64,000 nucleotides of DNA, taken from the NCBI RefSeq assembly GCF_016862075.1, contig NZ_BOMG01000092.1, positions 60,181 to 124,180 of the forward strand, read 5' to 3'. The notes below the pieces were generated by a model. The model was not told the DNA's origin and did not search any database. It saw only the letters and a program-made list of their open reading frames with translations. The stretch is from Actinoplanes couchii. GTDB taxonomy: Bacteria; Actinomycetota; Actinomycetes; Mycobacteriales; Micromonosporaceae. Made by a program: the position numbers and the translations under genes. Shown piece by piece: positions 41,354 to 50,224 of this stretch; the stretch's first letter is position 1; each line of letters starts with the position of its first letter.

Positions 41354-42142
41354 TCAGGCGATGGCTCCGTCCAGCTGGCTCCGGAGCTTGGTGAGCGCCT
41401 TGGCCAGCAGGCGGGACACGTGCATCTGCGAGATGCCGATCTGCTCGGCGATCTGGCTCTGCGTCAGGTTGCCGTAGAAGCGCAGGCTGACGATCTTCTG
41501 CTCGCGCTCGTCGAGGCTGGCCAGGGCCGGGCCGAGGGCGATGCGGGCCTCGGCCTCCGCGAAGCCGGTGTCCTCGCTGCCGAGGGTCTCGCCGAGTTCG
41601 GTGCCGCCCTCGGTGACCGGGGTGGCGAGGCTCGTCGAGTTGTAGGCGCGGGCGCCCTCGAGGCCTTCCAGGACCTCGTCCTCGCTGATGTTGAGGTAGT
41701 CGGCGATGTCGGTGACGGTCGGCGAGCGGCCCAGGGTGTGGCTGAGCGTGCTGTTGGCGCCGGTGATCGCGAGGCGCAGCTCCTGCAGGCGGCGCGGCAC
41801 CCGTACCGACCAGGTCTTGTCCCGGAAGTGGCGCTTGAGCTCACCGACGATCGTCGGGATGGCGAAGCCGGCGAAGTCGACGCCCCGGTCGGCCTCGAAC
41901 CGGTCGACCGCCTTGATCAGGCCGAGGAGGGCGACCTGGTGCAGGTCGTCGCGGGGTTCGCCCCGGTTGGCGTAGCGGTTGGCGAGGTGCCGGGCGAGCG
42001 GCATCCACGCCTCGATGGCCTGGTCGCGCAGCCGGGCCCGGGACGGGTGGCCGGCCGGCAGGGCCGCCATCGTGTTGATCAGTTCGCTGGCCGGCTCGGT
42101 GCTGGCGGCGGACTCGCTGCGTGTGGCGGTCATGACGGTCAT
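41354..42142 (-). CDS. SigB/SigF-type alternative sigma factor
   Basis: A 262-aa group-3 sigma factor of the SigB/F/G type (stress, sporulation). Region 2 reads LARHLANRYANRGEPRDDLHQVALLGLIKA with DRFEADRGVDFAGFAIPTIV. Region 3 is RHFRDKTWSVRVPRRLQEL, and region 4 is LRFYGNLTQSQIAEQIGISQ followed by MHVSRLLAKAL. Such factors are normally held by RsbW-type kinases; an HATPase/STAS pair occurs 14 kb away. GAGGAG lies 6 nt before ATG 42142. The DUF885 gene follows after 12 nt. Confidence 0.92.
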   Translation of the reverse strand: MTVMTATRSESAASTEPASELINTMAALPAGHPSRARLRDQAIEAWMPLARHLANRYANRGEPRDDLHQVALLGLIKAVDRFEADRGVDFAGFAIPTIVGELKRHFRDKTWSVRVPRRLQELRLAITGANSTLSHTLGRSPTVTDIADYLNISEDEVLEGLEGARAYNSTSLATPVTEGGTELGETLGSEDTGFAEAEARIALGPALASLDEREQKIVSLRFYGNLTQSQIAEQIGISQMHVSRLLAKALTKLRSQLDGAIA

Positions 42143-42231
42143 GCTGTGCTCCTCGGGCGAGCGTGAGAACCGGGGCGGGGCTGGAACGACAACCCCGTTT
42201 CCCATGCTTGCCGGAGGGCAAACATCGTTTG

Positions 42232-42846
42232 TCAGCCGATCCGGTGAATCCATGCGGAAAGCGCTGTCAGGGCTGGTGCGGCGATGCTGTGGCCTACCGG
42301 GTCACGGCGGGTGGTGGCGGTCGCGCCGGACTCGTCCCGGACGTAGTTCCAGGTGCGATCGAGCAGCTCACGGGGGATGACGGTGTCGTGGTCGCCCTGG
42401 GCGACGAAGACCGGGACGCCGTCGAGCCGGCCGGGCCCGGTGGGGACACCGGCGTCGAACGGCAGGGTGCCGTAGAGGATCGCGGCCCCCGCCCACCGCT
42501 GCGGGTCGTCGAGCAGCAGGCCGCCGGCGAAGGCCGCTCCCCCGCTGAAGCCGATCAGGACCACCGGGCGCCCGGCCGGGGCGGCGGTGTCGAGCCAGGC
42601 CCGGAACCAGTCGACGTTCGCCCGCAGCGACTCCGGGACCGGCCGGCCGATGCCCCGGTTGGCGAACCAGGCGAAGCCGCCGCCCTCGGCGATCGGGGCG
42701 CGCACCGCGGCGTAGGCACAGTCCGCGGGCAGGTGCCCGGCGAGCCCGAGGATCTCCTGCTCGTGCGAGCCGCGCCCGTGCAGCAGGACGACGAGCGGAG
42801 CGGCCGGGTCGGTGGAGCCGGCGGTGGCCACGACGGGGTTGGTCAT
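42232..42846 (-). CDS. Alpha/beta-hydrolase, phospholipase/carboxylesterase family
   Basis: A 204-aa cytoplasmic esterase of the YpfH/Abhydrolase_2 type. The oxyanion strand VVLLHGRGSHEQE, nucleophile GFSGGAAFAGG (Ser near 101), acid region VFVAQGDHDTVIP and His in DPVGHSI form the triad. Length is typical. Substrates are probably small acyl esters. It is transcribed away from the siderophore operon, whose iron box is 72 bp upstream of its start, so shared iron control is possible but not indicated. Confidence 0.87.
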   Translation of the reverse strand: MTNPVVATAGSTDPAAPLVVLLHGRGSHEQEILGLAGHLPADCAYAAVRAPIAEGGGFAWFANRGIGRPVPESLRANVDWFRAWLDTAAPAGRPVVLIGFSGGAAFAGGLLLDDPQRWAGAAILYGTLPFDAGVPTGPGRLDGVPVFVAQGDHDTVIPRELLDRTWNYVRDESGATATTRRDPVGHSIAAPALTALSAWIHRIG

Positions 42847-42918
42847 GGTCGAACGGTAGGCCGGAAAGGTTGAAGCGTCAACTTTATGGGTGGGGTCGAA
42901 CTGCGAAAACTCTTACTG

Positions 42919-42937
42919 TTAGGTTAGCCAAGCCTTA
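42919..42937. promoter_or_regulatory. DtxR/IdeR-type iron box
   Basis: The 19-mer TTAGGTTAGCCAAGCCTTA matches the consensus TTAGGTTAGGCTAACCTAA at 15 of 19 positions. It lies 26 bp before the start of the siderophore-binding lipoprotein gene, where a bound Fe2+-IdeR/DmdR would repress the importer. Confidence 0.8.
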
Positions 42938-42962
42938 TCAGTAAAGTTTGGGAGTTCATAGC

Positions 42963-44000
42963 ATGCGTGCATCCCGGTTCCTTGCCGGAATCGTCGCCGC
43001 GACCACCGCACTGGCCCTGGCCGCCTGTGGCTCGTCCGACAGCGAGGAGAAGCCCGCCGCCTCCGGCAGCGCCGCCTCCGTCTCGTTCCCGATCACTGTC
43101 GAGCACGCCTTCGGCACCACCACCATCGAGAAGAAGCCCGAACGGGTCGCCACCGTCAACTGGGCCAACCACGAGGTCCCGCTGGCCCTGGGCATCGTCC
43201 CGGTCGGCTACGCCAAGGCCAACTTCGGTGACGAGGACGGCGACGGCCTGCTGCCGTGGGACGCCGCGAAGCTCAAGGAACTCGGCGCGCCGACCCCGGT
43301 CCTGTTCGACGAGACCGACGGCATCGACTTCGAGGGTGTCGCCAACACCAAGCCGGACGTGATCCTGGCCGCCTACTCGGGTCTGACCCAGCAGGACTAC
43401 GACACGCTGAGCAAGATCGCGCCGGTCGTGGCGTACCCGAAGAAGCCGTGGGCGACCTCGTGGCGCGACAGCATCAAGCTGGAGAGCAAGGCCCTGGGCC
43501 TGGCGACCGAGGGCGACGCGCTGATCACCAGGATCGAAGGGGAGATGAAGGCCGAGGCGGCCCGCTACCCGAAGCTGGCCGGCAAGTCGGTGATGTTCCT
43601 GACCCACATCGACCCGACCGACCTCAGCAAGATCAGCTTCTACACCACGCACGACACCCGCGCGCAGTTCTTCACCGACCTCGGGATGAAGCACCCGGCC
43701 AGCATCGAGAAGGCCTCCTCCACCACCGAGGAGTTCAGCCTCACCCAGAGCGCCGAGCAGGTCCAGAACCTCAGCGACGTCGACATCATCGTGACCTACG
43801 CCGACGAGAAGGGCACCACGCTCGCCACGCTGCAGAAGGACCCGCTGCTCTCGAAGGTCCCGGCGATCGCCCGCGGCTCGTTCGTGTCGCTGCCCGGCAG
43901 CACCCCGGTGGCCACCGCCGCCAACCCGACCCCGCTCGCCGTCTCCTTCGTGCTGAAGGACTACGTCGACCTGCTCGGCGCCGCGGCCGACAAGATCTGA
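42963..44000 (+). CDS. Iron-siderophore ABC transporter, substrate-binding lipoprotein
   Basis: A 345-aa lipoprotein: signal and lipobox LALAAC with Cys near residue 22, then a Ser/Ala linker and the FepB/FecB-like fold (VEHAFGTTTIEKKPERVATV, FEGVANTKPDVILAAYSGLT). It captures ferric siderophores at the cell surface. GGGAG lies 8-9 nt before ATG 42963, preferred over the earlier in-frame start. It leads a four-gene operon in which each gene overlaps the next or nearly so (TGATG at 43998-44002). It is controlled by the iron box upstream. Confidence 0.93.
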   Translation: MRASRFLAGIVAATTALALAACGSSDSEEKPAASGSAASVSFPITVEHAFGTTTIEKKPERVATVNWANHEVPLALGIVPVGYAKANFGDEDGDGLLPWDAAKLKELGAPTPVLFDETDGIDFEGVANTKPDVILAAYSGLTQQDYDTLSKIAPVVAYPKKPWATSWRDSIKLESKALGLATEGDALITRIEGEMKAEAARYPKLAGKSVMFLTHIDPTDLSKISFYTTHDTRAQFFTDLGMKHPASIEKASSTTEEFSLTQSAEQVQNLSDVDIIVTYADEKGTTLATLQKDPLLSKVPAIARGSFVSLPGSTPVATAANPTPLAVSFVLKDYVDLLGAAADKI

Positions 44001-45034
44001 TGACATCAGCCACAGGGCCGGACGTCGCGACACTGCGGCGCCCGGCCCGGGTGCGTCTGGGGTGGCTCCTCGTCGTCCTGGCCGTGCTCGTCCTCGTCAT
44101 GCTGGCGTCGGTGGCCTTCGGCTCCCGCATCGTCGGCTGGTCCGACATCGTCGCCGCGTTCGGCGGCACCGATGAGACCCTCAACCAGGCCGCGGTGGTC
44201 AAACGCATCCCGCGGACCGTCCTGGCCGCCCTGGTCGGCGCGGCCCTGGCCCTGTCCGGCACGGTGATGCAGGGTGTCACCCGCAACCCGCTCGCCGACC
44301 CCGGCATCCTCGGCGTCAACATGGGCGCCATGCTCGCCATCGCCGTGGGCATGACCACCGTCGGCCTGGTCACCGCCACCCAGTACATCTGGGCCGCGAT
44401 CGCCGGCGCCGCGATCTCCGCCCTGTTCGTCTACGGGGTCGGCTCGCTCGGCCGGGGCGGGGCCACCCCGCTCAAGATCGCACTGGCCGGCGCGGCCACC
44501 TCCGCCGCCCTGGCGTCCCTGGTCGTCGCGGTGGTGCTACCGCGCGGCGACGTCGCCGAGAACTTCCAGTCCTGGCAGGTCGGCGGGGTCGGCGGCGCGT
44601 CCTGGGACAGCATCGTCCAGGTGCTGCCGTTCCTGCTCGGCGGCCTGGCCATCTGTCTGCTCAGCGCTCGCGCCCTGAACTCCCTCGCGCTCGGCGACGA
44701 ACTCGCCGCCGGCCTCGGTGAGCGGGTCGCCCTGGTCCGAGGCATCGCCGCCTTCGGCGCTGTCGTGCTGTGCGGCGGCGCGACGGCCATCGCCGGCCCG
44801 ATCGCATTCGTCGGCCTGATCGTCCCGCACATGTGCCGGTTGCTCGTCGGCCTCGACCACCGGTGGCTGATGCCGTTCGCCACGCTGGTCGGCGCGGCCC
44901 TGCTGACCGCCGCCGACGTGGTCGGCCGGGTGGTGAACCGGCCGGACGAGATCGCGGCCGGCATCATCACCGCCCTGATCGGCGCACCCTTCTTCATCTA
45001 CATCGTCCGCCGCCAGAAAGTACGTGAGTTGTGA
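44000..45034 (+). CDS. FecCD-family siderophore ABC permease 1
   Basis: A 344-aa permease with about ten helices. LALSGTVMQGVTRNPLADPGILGVNMGAM is the FecCD family region that contacts the ATPase and transport path; GPIAFVGLIVPHMCRLLVG and IGAPFFIYIVRR are the C-terminal hallmarks. It heterodimerises with the next gene product. The start overlaps the binding-protein stop and the stop overlaps the next GTG. Confidence 0.93.
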   Translation: MTSATGPDVATLRRPARVRLGWLLVVLAVLVLVMLASVAFGSRIVGWSDIVAAFGGTDETLNQAAVVKRIPRTVLAALVGAALALSGTVMQGVTRNPLADPGILGVNMGAMLAIAVGMTTVGLVTATQYIWAAIAGAAISALFVYGVGSLGRGGATPLKIALAGAATSAALASLVVAVVLPRGDVAENFQSWQVGGVGGASWDSIVQVLPFLLGGLAICLLSARALNSLALGDELAAGLGERVALVRGIAAFGAVVLCGGATAIAGPIAFVGLIVPHMCRLLVGLDHRWLMPFATLVGAALLTAADVVGRVVNRPDEIAAGIITALIGAPFFIYIVRRQKVREL

Positions 45035-46065
45035 GCACCACGACGCTCGAAGCCGTCACCCGGGGACGGGTCCGGCGCGGCCGTCGCCGCCGGGCCGTGC
45101 TCGGCGGCCTCACCGTGGCCGTCGTCGCGATCTTCGCCGTCTCGCTGATGGTCGGGCAGACCTTCTACACCCCGGACGAGGTGTTCCGGGTGCTCCTCGG
45201 CGAGACCGTGCCCGGCGCCTCGTTCACCGTGGGTGAGCTGCGGCTGCCCCGCGCGGTCCTGGCCCTGATCACCGGGCTGTGCTTCGGGATCGGCGGCGTC
45301 ACCTTCCAGACCATGCTGCGCAACCCCCTGGCCAGCCCGGACATCATCGGCATCAGTTCCGCCGCCGGGGCCGCGGCCGCCTTCGCGATCATCGTGCTGA
45401 ACCTCGGTGAGGCGGGTGTCTCGGCGTTCGCCATCGTCGCCGCGCTCGGTGTCGCCGTGCTCATCTACCTGCTGTCGTTCAAGGACGGGGTGGCGGGCAC
45501 CCGGCTCGTGCTGATCGGCATCGGCATCGCCGCCATGCTGAACAGCGCCACCTCCTACGTCCTCGACCAGGCCGGGCAGTGGGACCTGCAGGCCGCCACC
45601 CGCTGGCTCAACGGCAGCCTCAACGGCTCCACCTGGGACGAGGCCGTCCCGGTGCTGGTGGCGCTGGCGGTGTTCGGGCCGATCCTGCTCGTACAGGCCC
45701 GCAACCTGACGATGCTGCAGCTCGGCGACGACACCGCGGCGGCCCTCGGCACCCGGCTGGAACGTACCCGCCTGATCTCGATCGTCGCCGCCGTCGGCCT
45801 GATCGCGTTCGCCACCTCGGCCACCGGCCCCATCGCGTTCGTCGCCTTCCTGGCCGGGCCGATCGCCGCCCGGATGGTCGGCCCCGGCGGCTCGCTGCTG
45901 CTGCCGTCCGCGGTGGTCGGCTCGCTGCTGGTGCTGCTCGCCGACTTCATCGGCCAGTTCGCCTTCGACACCCGGTTCCCGGTCGGCGTGGTCACCGGCG
46001 TGCTCGGCGCTCCCTATCTCATCTTCCTGTTGGTGCGCACCAACCGCGCGGGAGGCTCACTGTGA
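45031..46065 (+). CDS. FecCD-family siderophore ABC permease 2
   Basis: A 344-aa permease, partner of the preceding gene. MLRNPLASPDIIGISSAAGA, ATGPIAFVAFLAGPIAARMV and LGAPYLIFLLVRTNR are the conserved segments. A basic N-terminus (RGRVRRGRRRRAVLG) precedes TM1. GTG 45031 overlaps the preceding TGA. The stop overlaps the ATPase start region. Confidence 0.92.
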   Translation: MSTTTLEAVTRGRVRRGRRRRAVLGGLTVAVVAIFAVSLMVGQTFYTPDEVFRVLLGETVPGASFTVGELRLPRAVLALITGLCFGIGGVTFQTMLRNPLASPDIIGISSAAGAAAAFAIIVLNLGEAGVSAFAIVAALGVAVLIYLLSFKDGVAGTRLVLIGIGIAAMLNSATSYVLDQAGQWDLQAATRWLNGSLNGSTWDEAVPVLVALAVFGPILLVQARNLTMLQLGDDTAAALGTRLERTRLISIVAAVGLIAFATSATGPIAFVAFLAGPIAARMVGPGGSLLLPSAVVGSLLVLLADFIGQFAFDTRFPVGVVTGVLGAPYLIFLLVRTNRAGGSL

Positions 46066-46883
46066 CCACCGAACACACCCTCGAGGTCGAAACCCTGACC
46101 GTCGGGTACGCCGACCGCGTGGTCATCGACTCGCTCGACCTGCTCCTGCCGCCCGGGAGGATCACCGCGATCGTCGGGGCCAACGCCTGCGGCAAGTCGA
46201 CGCTGCTGCGCTCCATGTCGCGGCTGCTCGCCCCGCGCGGCGGCCACGTGCTGCTGGACGGCCGCGAGGTCCACAGGATGCCCGCCAAGGAGCTGGCCCG
46301 CACCCTCGGCCTGCTCCCCCAGTCGCCGATCGCGCCGGAGGGCATCACCGTCGCCGACCTGGTCGGCCGGGGCCGCAACCCGCACCAGCGGATCCTGTCC
46401 CGCTGGAACGCCGACGACGACAAGGCGGTCGCCGCCGCCCTGGACGCCACGCACACCGCGTCGCTGGCGGACCGGTCGGTGGACGAACTCTCCGGCGGCC
46501 AGCGGCAGCGGGTGTGGATCGCGATGGCCCTGGCCCAGCAGACCGACGTGCTGCTGCTCGACGAGCCGACCACGTTCCTGGACGTCAGCCACCAGATCGA
46601 GGTCCTGGACCTGCTGACCGACCTGAACCGCAACCGCGGCACCACCATCGTGATGGTCCTGCACGACCTGAACCTGGCGGCCCGCTACGCGGACCACCTG
46701 ATCGCCCTGGCCGACGGCGGCCTGCACGCGGCGGGCGACCCCGCCGAGGTGCTGACCGAGGACTGTGTACGCGCGGTGTTCGGCCTGGACAGCACCGTCA
46801 TCATCGACCCGGTCTCCGGCAAGCCCCTGATGCTCCCGATCGGCCGCCACCACGTGCGGGAGCCGGGCCCTACAGTGGGCTGA
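46062..46883 (+). CDS. Siderophore ABC transporter ATP-binding protein
   Basis: A 273-aa FecE/FepC-like ATPase. Walker A GANACGKST near residue 40, Q-loop LGLLPQSP, signature LSGGQRQRVWIAMAL, Walker B VLLLDEPTTFLD and H-loop VLHDLN are all intact. GGGAGG lies 6 nt before GTG 46062, and the start overlaps the permease stop by 4 nt. It completes the importer: lipoprotein, two permeases, ATPase. No siderophore biosynthesis genes are in the window, so a foreign or distantly encoded siderophore is taken up. Confidence 0.93.
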   Translation: MTTEHTLEVETLTVGYADRVVIDSLDLLLPPGRITAIVGANACGKSTLLRSMSRLLAPRGGHVLLDGREVHRMPAKELARTLGLLPQSPIAPEGITVADLVGRGRNPHQRILSRWNADDDKAVAAALDATHTASLADRSVDELSGGQRQRVWIAMALAQQTDVLLLDEPTTFLDVSHQIEVLDLLTDLNRNRGTTIVMVLHDLNLAARYADHLIALADGGLHAAGDPAEVLTEDCVRAVFGLDSTVIIDPVSGKPLMLPIGRHHVREPGPTVG

Positions 46884-46920
46884 TGGGTCAGCGGCCCGTC
46901 CGGCGGCCGACGCTGGAACC

Positions 46921-47271
46921 ATGTTCTACGCGCTGGTCGCCTATGCGGCCTTTCTCGGTAGCGTCGTCTGGGCGGTGATCTTCCTGGCCGGCGGAATGGA
47001 CGGACCGGCCCGCCTGCCGGTCCCGGCGGCCTTGGCGATCGACAGCGGATCGGGGTGCTCTACGCCGCCGGCTGGCTGCTGGTCGTCGCGTTCTGGGCGA
47101 CCCCGCGGATGACCGTGGGTCACCTGTTCTTCGCGGCCGCCGCCACCGGTTGCATCCTGGTCGGCATCCGTTTCGAGGAGAATGATCTGCGGTCCTCGCC
47201 AGGGGATTCCTATGCGCGGTATGCGGAACGAGTCCCGTCGCTCATTCCGGGTTCAGCACGCAGAAGCCGAG
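46921..47271 (+). pseudogene. Remnant of NnrU/MddA-like membrane methyltransferase with internal deletion
   Basis: From ATG 46921 the frame gives a normal family N-terminus (YALVAYAAFLGSVVWAVIFL) but fails near 47045. A second frame from ~47054 continues with LYAAGWLLVV joined directly to AFWATPRMTVGHLFFAAAA, GIRFEENDLRSSPGDSYARY and AERVPSLIPG. This is the C-terminus of isoprenylcysteine-methyltransferase-like enzymes such as methanethiol S-methyltransferase. The full family is ~230-250 aa; here only ~115 codons remain, without the middle. The 3' end overlaps the convergent VOC gene. Confidence 0.6.
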
Positions 47272-47943
47272 CCCGGCCGGATCGGCGAGAACCGTCCACG
47301 GAACAGCACCCTGCCCCACGTCCAGATCGGTAGCGCCGAGCGCCCGCAACCGCTCCACCTCGGCATGCTCGTCCGTGGGCAGCAGGTCGAGATGCAGCCG
47401 ATCGCCACCACCGGGCGCCCGCAGGAACTCCAGGAACGGCCCGTCCCCGGATCCCGCGCGCAGCGCCGCGAAGTCGCCGGTGACCTGCCGGGGTGTCCAG
47501 TCGATCGCCGCGCCCCAGAACCGGGCCGACACCCGCGGATCCGGGCTGTCGACCACGATCGCGGCGATCGGCCCGGTGTCCCGGTAGACGTCCCGGGGCT
47601 CCAGGACGCAGAACTCGTTGCCCTCCGGGTCGGCGAGGACCGTCCACGGCACGTCGCCCTGCCCGATGTCCACGGGTGTGGCGCCGAGGTCCCGAACCCG
47701 GTCCACCAGGCCTTTCTCGTACGCCAAGTCGAGGTGCACTTGATTTTTCGCGGTCTTCGCCCCGGGCACCGGGACGACGTCGACACCGATCACCACCGGA
47801 TCCGGCCAGACGAACTCGTCGCCGGGCGCCACCCAGGTGGTCGACCGGCTGTGCGCGGTCCAGCCGAGCGCCCCGGCCCAGAACCGCCCGACGGCCACGT
47901 GGTCCACAGCCTTGATATTGACCATGACCGGTCGCAGCCCCAT
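47242..47943 (-). CDS. Two-domain VOC (glyoxalase-like) protein
   Basis: A 233-aa protein with two tandem vicinal-oxygen-chelate domains (residues ~1-115 and ~118-233). Each has a segment ending in a near-identical PWTVLADP-G--FCVL strand (WTVLADPEGNEFCVLEP, WTVLADPAGLGFCVLNP). The first domain keeps VDHVAVGRFWAGALGW, and HLDL occurs in both. Such proteins are dioxygenases, isomerases or antibiotic-binding proteins; the role is open. ATG 47943 is used; the next in-frame ATG at 47925 is also possible. Confidence 0.85.
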   Translation of the reverse strand: MGLRPVMVNIKAVDHVAVGRFWAGALGWTAHSRSTTWVAPGDEFVWPDPVVIGVDVVPVPGAKTAKNQVHLDLAYEKGLVDRVRDLGATPVDIGQGDVPWTVLADPEGNEFCVLEPRDVYRDTGPIAAIVVDSPDPRVSARFWGAAIDWTPRQVTGDFAALRAGSGDGPFLEFLRAPGGGDRLHLDLLPTDEHAEVERLRALGATDLDVGQGAVPWTVLADPAGLGFCVLNPE

Positions 47944-47984
47944 ACCGCCGATCCTGCCACACCGTCCACTATGATCCTGACCTC

Positions 47985-48617
47985 GTGTCGCACCCCCCTC
48001 TTCTGGACGTCCCTCCGTACTACAGCGCGACCCCACCGGCGAACCGGAAGTCCCGCTTCCTGATCCCGGCGGCGATCGCCCTCGCGCTCGGCGCCGTCGT
48101 CGTCGCTGCCGTCGTCATCCGGCTGCAGACCGGCGGGCCGAAAGAGACGACGGTCTCCGTCGTGGAGCCGGCAGCCCTCGGCGGCCGTCCCGCGGTGACC
48201 GGGGCGCAGTTCGACGCGTGGAGCGCCGAAATGAAGAAGGAGATCGCCGATGACGACGAGATCACCGATTCGTTCGTGCGGGTCTACGGCACGGCGGGCG
48301 CCGGCGACGACGTCCTGGTGCTCGCCTTCGCCCGCCCGACCGACGAGCGCGATCAGGAGCGCACGGCCCTCGGGCAGATCATGATGCTCAACGACGCCGA
48401 GATCACCGTGCTCGGCGTGGACGACGTCGGCCCCGGCCCCCTGGGCGGCGCCGCGAAGTGCGGTCTCGTCGAGTTCGAGGACAGTGAACACCCGGCCTGC
48501 AGCTGGGCCGACGAGGGCAGCGTCGGCCTGCTGATCTGGCTCGGCTCCCGGAAGGACCCGGCGGTCGCCGAGTTCGTCGATCTGCGCGCCGAGATCGAGA
48601 CCAAGAAGACCGCCTGA
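47985..48617 (+). CDS. Single-TM hypothetical protein
   Basis: A 210-aa protein with a Pro/Tyr-rich cytoplasmic N-terminus (PPLLDVPPYYSATPP), one TM helix at ~25-45 (FLIPAAIALALGAVVVAAVV) and an acidic extracytoplasmic domain of ~160 residues (WSAEMKKEIADDDEITDSFV, CGLVEFEDSEHPACSWADEG) with two Cys that could pair. This architecture is common in actinobacteria and has no known function. The start is GTG 47985, divergent from the VOC gene; TATGAT 9 nt upstream is a possible -10. The next gene ends one base beyond its stop, convergently. Confidence 0.75.
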   Translation: MSHPPLLDVPPYYSATPPANRKSRFLIPAAIALALGAVVVAAVVIRLQTGGPKETTVSVVEPAALGGRPAVTGAQFDAWSAEMKKEIADDDEITDSFVRVYGTAGAGDDVLVLAFARPTDERDQERTALGQIMMLNDAEITVLGVDDVGPGPLGGAAKCGLVEFEDSEHPACSWADEGSVGLLIWLGSRKDPAVAEFVDLRAEIETKKTA

Positions 48618-49526
48618 TCAGTCGCGGCGGTGGCGGGCGTTGTCGTCGCCGGCCGGGCGGCGGGGCAGCAGGGCCGGAACGCGGCGCATGTGCCGGGCGT
48701 AGTCCGGGCGGCGGGCCAGCGACCGGCGGTCCATCATCGGGACGCTGACGAAGACGAACAGCAGCACCATGCCGATCGGGCCGATGACCGTCCACCACCA
48801 GGACGGGGCGGCGGCCAGGCCGAACAGCCACAGGCCCCACCAGAACAGGATCTCGCCCAGATAGTTGGGGTGCCGGGAGTACTGCCACAGGCCCTCGTCG
48901 ATGATCCGGCCGCGATTCCCCGGCTCGGCGGCGAACCGGTGCAGCTGCCGGTCGGCGGTCGTCTCGATCAGGATCGCGGCGGCGGTCACCAGCACGGCCA
49001 GCACGTCCAGCAGACCGAACCCGCGGTCGGTGACGGTGACGGCCGGCCAGACCGCGAGCAGCCCGCCGAAGACCACCAGGGTCGGCACGAGATGGATACC
49101 GACCAGGTTGACCAGCCAGAACGGGACACCGGGCGGGCCGTCCTCGCGCAGCTGTTCGTACCGCCAGTCCTCGTGGGTCAGGCCCTGCCAGGACCGGGCC
49201 CAGTTGGCGGTCAGCCGGACCGCCCAGACCGCCACCAGCAGCAGCACCGCCAGCTGCCGGGCGGTCCCGCCGCCGGCCGTCAGGATCCACACCACCACGA
49301 TCACCGCGGGGACGACGCTCCAGTACGGGTCGTAGAGGCTCGCGTTCTCCGCCGCGGTGGCGGCCGCGAACACCAGCAGCGTGGCGGCGACGTCGGCGTA
49401 GAGGGTGAGCAGCAGCGGTTGCCGGCCCGGCAGCAGCACCACCACCACGAGCCACGTGAACAGTCCGGTAGCCGCGTAGAGCAGCGTCACGACGGCGAAC
49501 CCGAACGGCCTCGACGCGTTGGACAT
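48618..49526 (-). CDS. DUF1295 / steroid-5-alpha-reductase-like membrane protein
   Basis: A 302-aa polytopic membrane protein (about 8 helices). The C-terminal signature GLWQYSRHPNYLGEILFWWG near residue 220 and the PDYARHMRRVPALLPR tail are typical of DUF1295, related to 3-oxo-5-alpha-steroid 4-dehydrogenases and isoprenylcysteine methyltransferases. NWARSWQGLTHEDWRYEQLR is the usual cytoplasmic loop. The substrate is unknown, probably a lipid or isoprenoid. The stop abuts the convergent gene. Confidence 0.88.
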   Translation of the reverse strand: MSNASRPFGFAVVTLLYAATGLFTWLVVVVLLPGRQPLLLTLYADVAATLLVFAAATAAENASLYDPYWSVVPAVIVVVWILTAGGGTARQLAVLLLVAVWAVRLTANWARSWQGLTHEDWRYEQLREDGPPGVPFWLVNLVGIHLVPTLVVFGGLLAVWPAVTVTDRGFGLLDVLAVLVTAAAILIETTADRQLHRFAAEPGNRGRIIDEGLWQYSRHPNYLGEILFWWGLWLFGLAAAPSWWWTVIGPIGMVLLFVFVSVPMMDRRSLARRPDYARHMRRVPALLPRRPAGDDNARHRRD

Positions 49527-49536
49527 GCCTCCGAGG

Positions 49537-50130
49537 CTATGTGCGGATCAGCTCGCGTTCGCGGATCGACGCCCGTCGCTTCTCACAGATCGCGTAAACA
49601 CCGGCCAGGGACATCCCGAAGAGGATCCCGCAGCCGGCCCCGAGCAGCGGCGAGTGGGCGAACAGCTCGCCACCCAGACGGCCGAGACCGATCGAGTAGA
49701 TCGCCCAGCCGATGCTCGCCACCAGGCTGGCCGCGCCGAACCGGAGGATCGGCAGTGCCGCGGACCCGGCGACCAGGCCGGTGGCCGTCCGCCCGTACGG
49801 CAGGAAGCGGCCCAGCAGGATCGCGGCCCCGCCGAACCGGCTCAGCGCCGCCTCCGCCTTCTGCCGGGCGATCGCCAGCCGCCCGCCGGTGAACCTCGCC
49901 CCGGCCCGCCGGCCGAGCAGATAGGTCACCCGGTCACCGGTCACCCCGCCGACGACCACCGCCACACCCAGCAGGAGCAGGTGTGGCCGGCCGGTCGCCG
50001 ACAGCGCGCCGAGGCTGATCACGACGACCTCGGACGGCACGACGGGCAGGAACCCGTCGACGGTCACCAGCACGACGACGATCACGTAGAGCCACGGCGA
50101 GGAGAGCAGCGGCATCAGGTGGTCAACCAT
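49537..50130 (-). CDS. DedA-family membrane protein
   Basis: A 197-aa DedA/SNARE-associated (VTT) protein. EVVVISLGALSA near residue 32, the GGVTGDRVTYLLGRRAG segment, and GRFLPYGRTATGLVAGSAAL with the conserved Arg are the DedA marks. Members flip or scramble undecaprenyl phosphate or phospholipids and support envelope homeostasis. It is separated from the DUF1295 gene by 10 nt on the same strand, so the two probably form an operon. Confidence 0.88.
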   Translation of the reverse strand: MVDHLMPLLSSPWLYVIVVVLVTVDGFLPVVPSEVVVISLGALSATGRPHLLLLGVAVVVGGVTGDRVTYLLGRRAGARFTGGRLAIARQKAEAALSRFGGAAILLGRFLPYGRTATGLVAGSAALPILRFGAASLVASIGWAIYSIGLGRLGGELFAHSPLLGAGCGILFGMSLAGVYAICEKRRASIRERELIRT

Positions 50131-50167
50131 GCGACCGACCGTATTCGACGCGCACCACCCCGCGCGA

Positions 50168-50205
50168 TGGTGCCAGCTCGACCCTCTCGGGTAGTGCTGG
50201 CACCA
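50168..50205 (-). terminator. Hairpin terminator after chemoreceptor gene
   Basis: TGGTGCCAGC and GCTGGCACCA (10 bp, perfect) enclose a loop that itself pairs (ACCC with GGGT), 20 nt beyond the chemoreceptor stop on the minus strand. A smaller palindrome (TGACGC, GCGTCA) lies between. Confidence 0.7.
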
Positions 50206-50224
50206 CCTGACGCAGCGTCAGCTG

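Noticed and set aside
47055..47333. An independent 92-aa gene
   Set aside because: It begins in mid-domain of a known methyltransferase family and continues a separate N-terminal fragment, so a decayed single gene explains it better.
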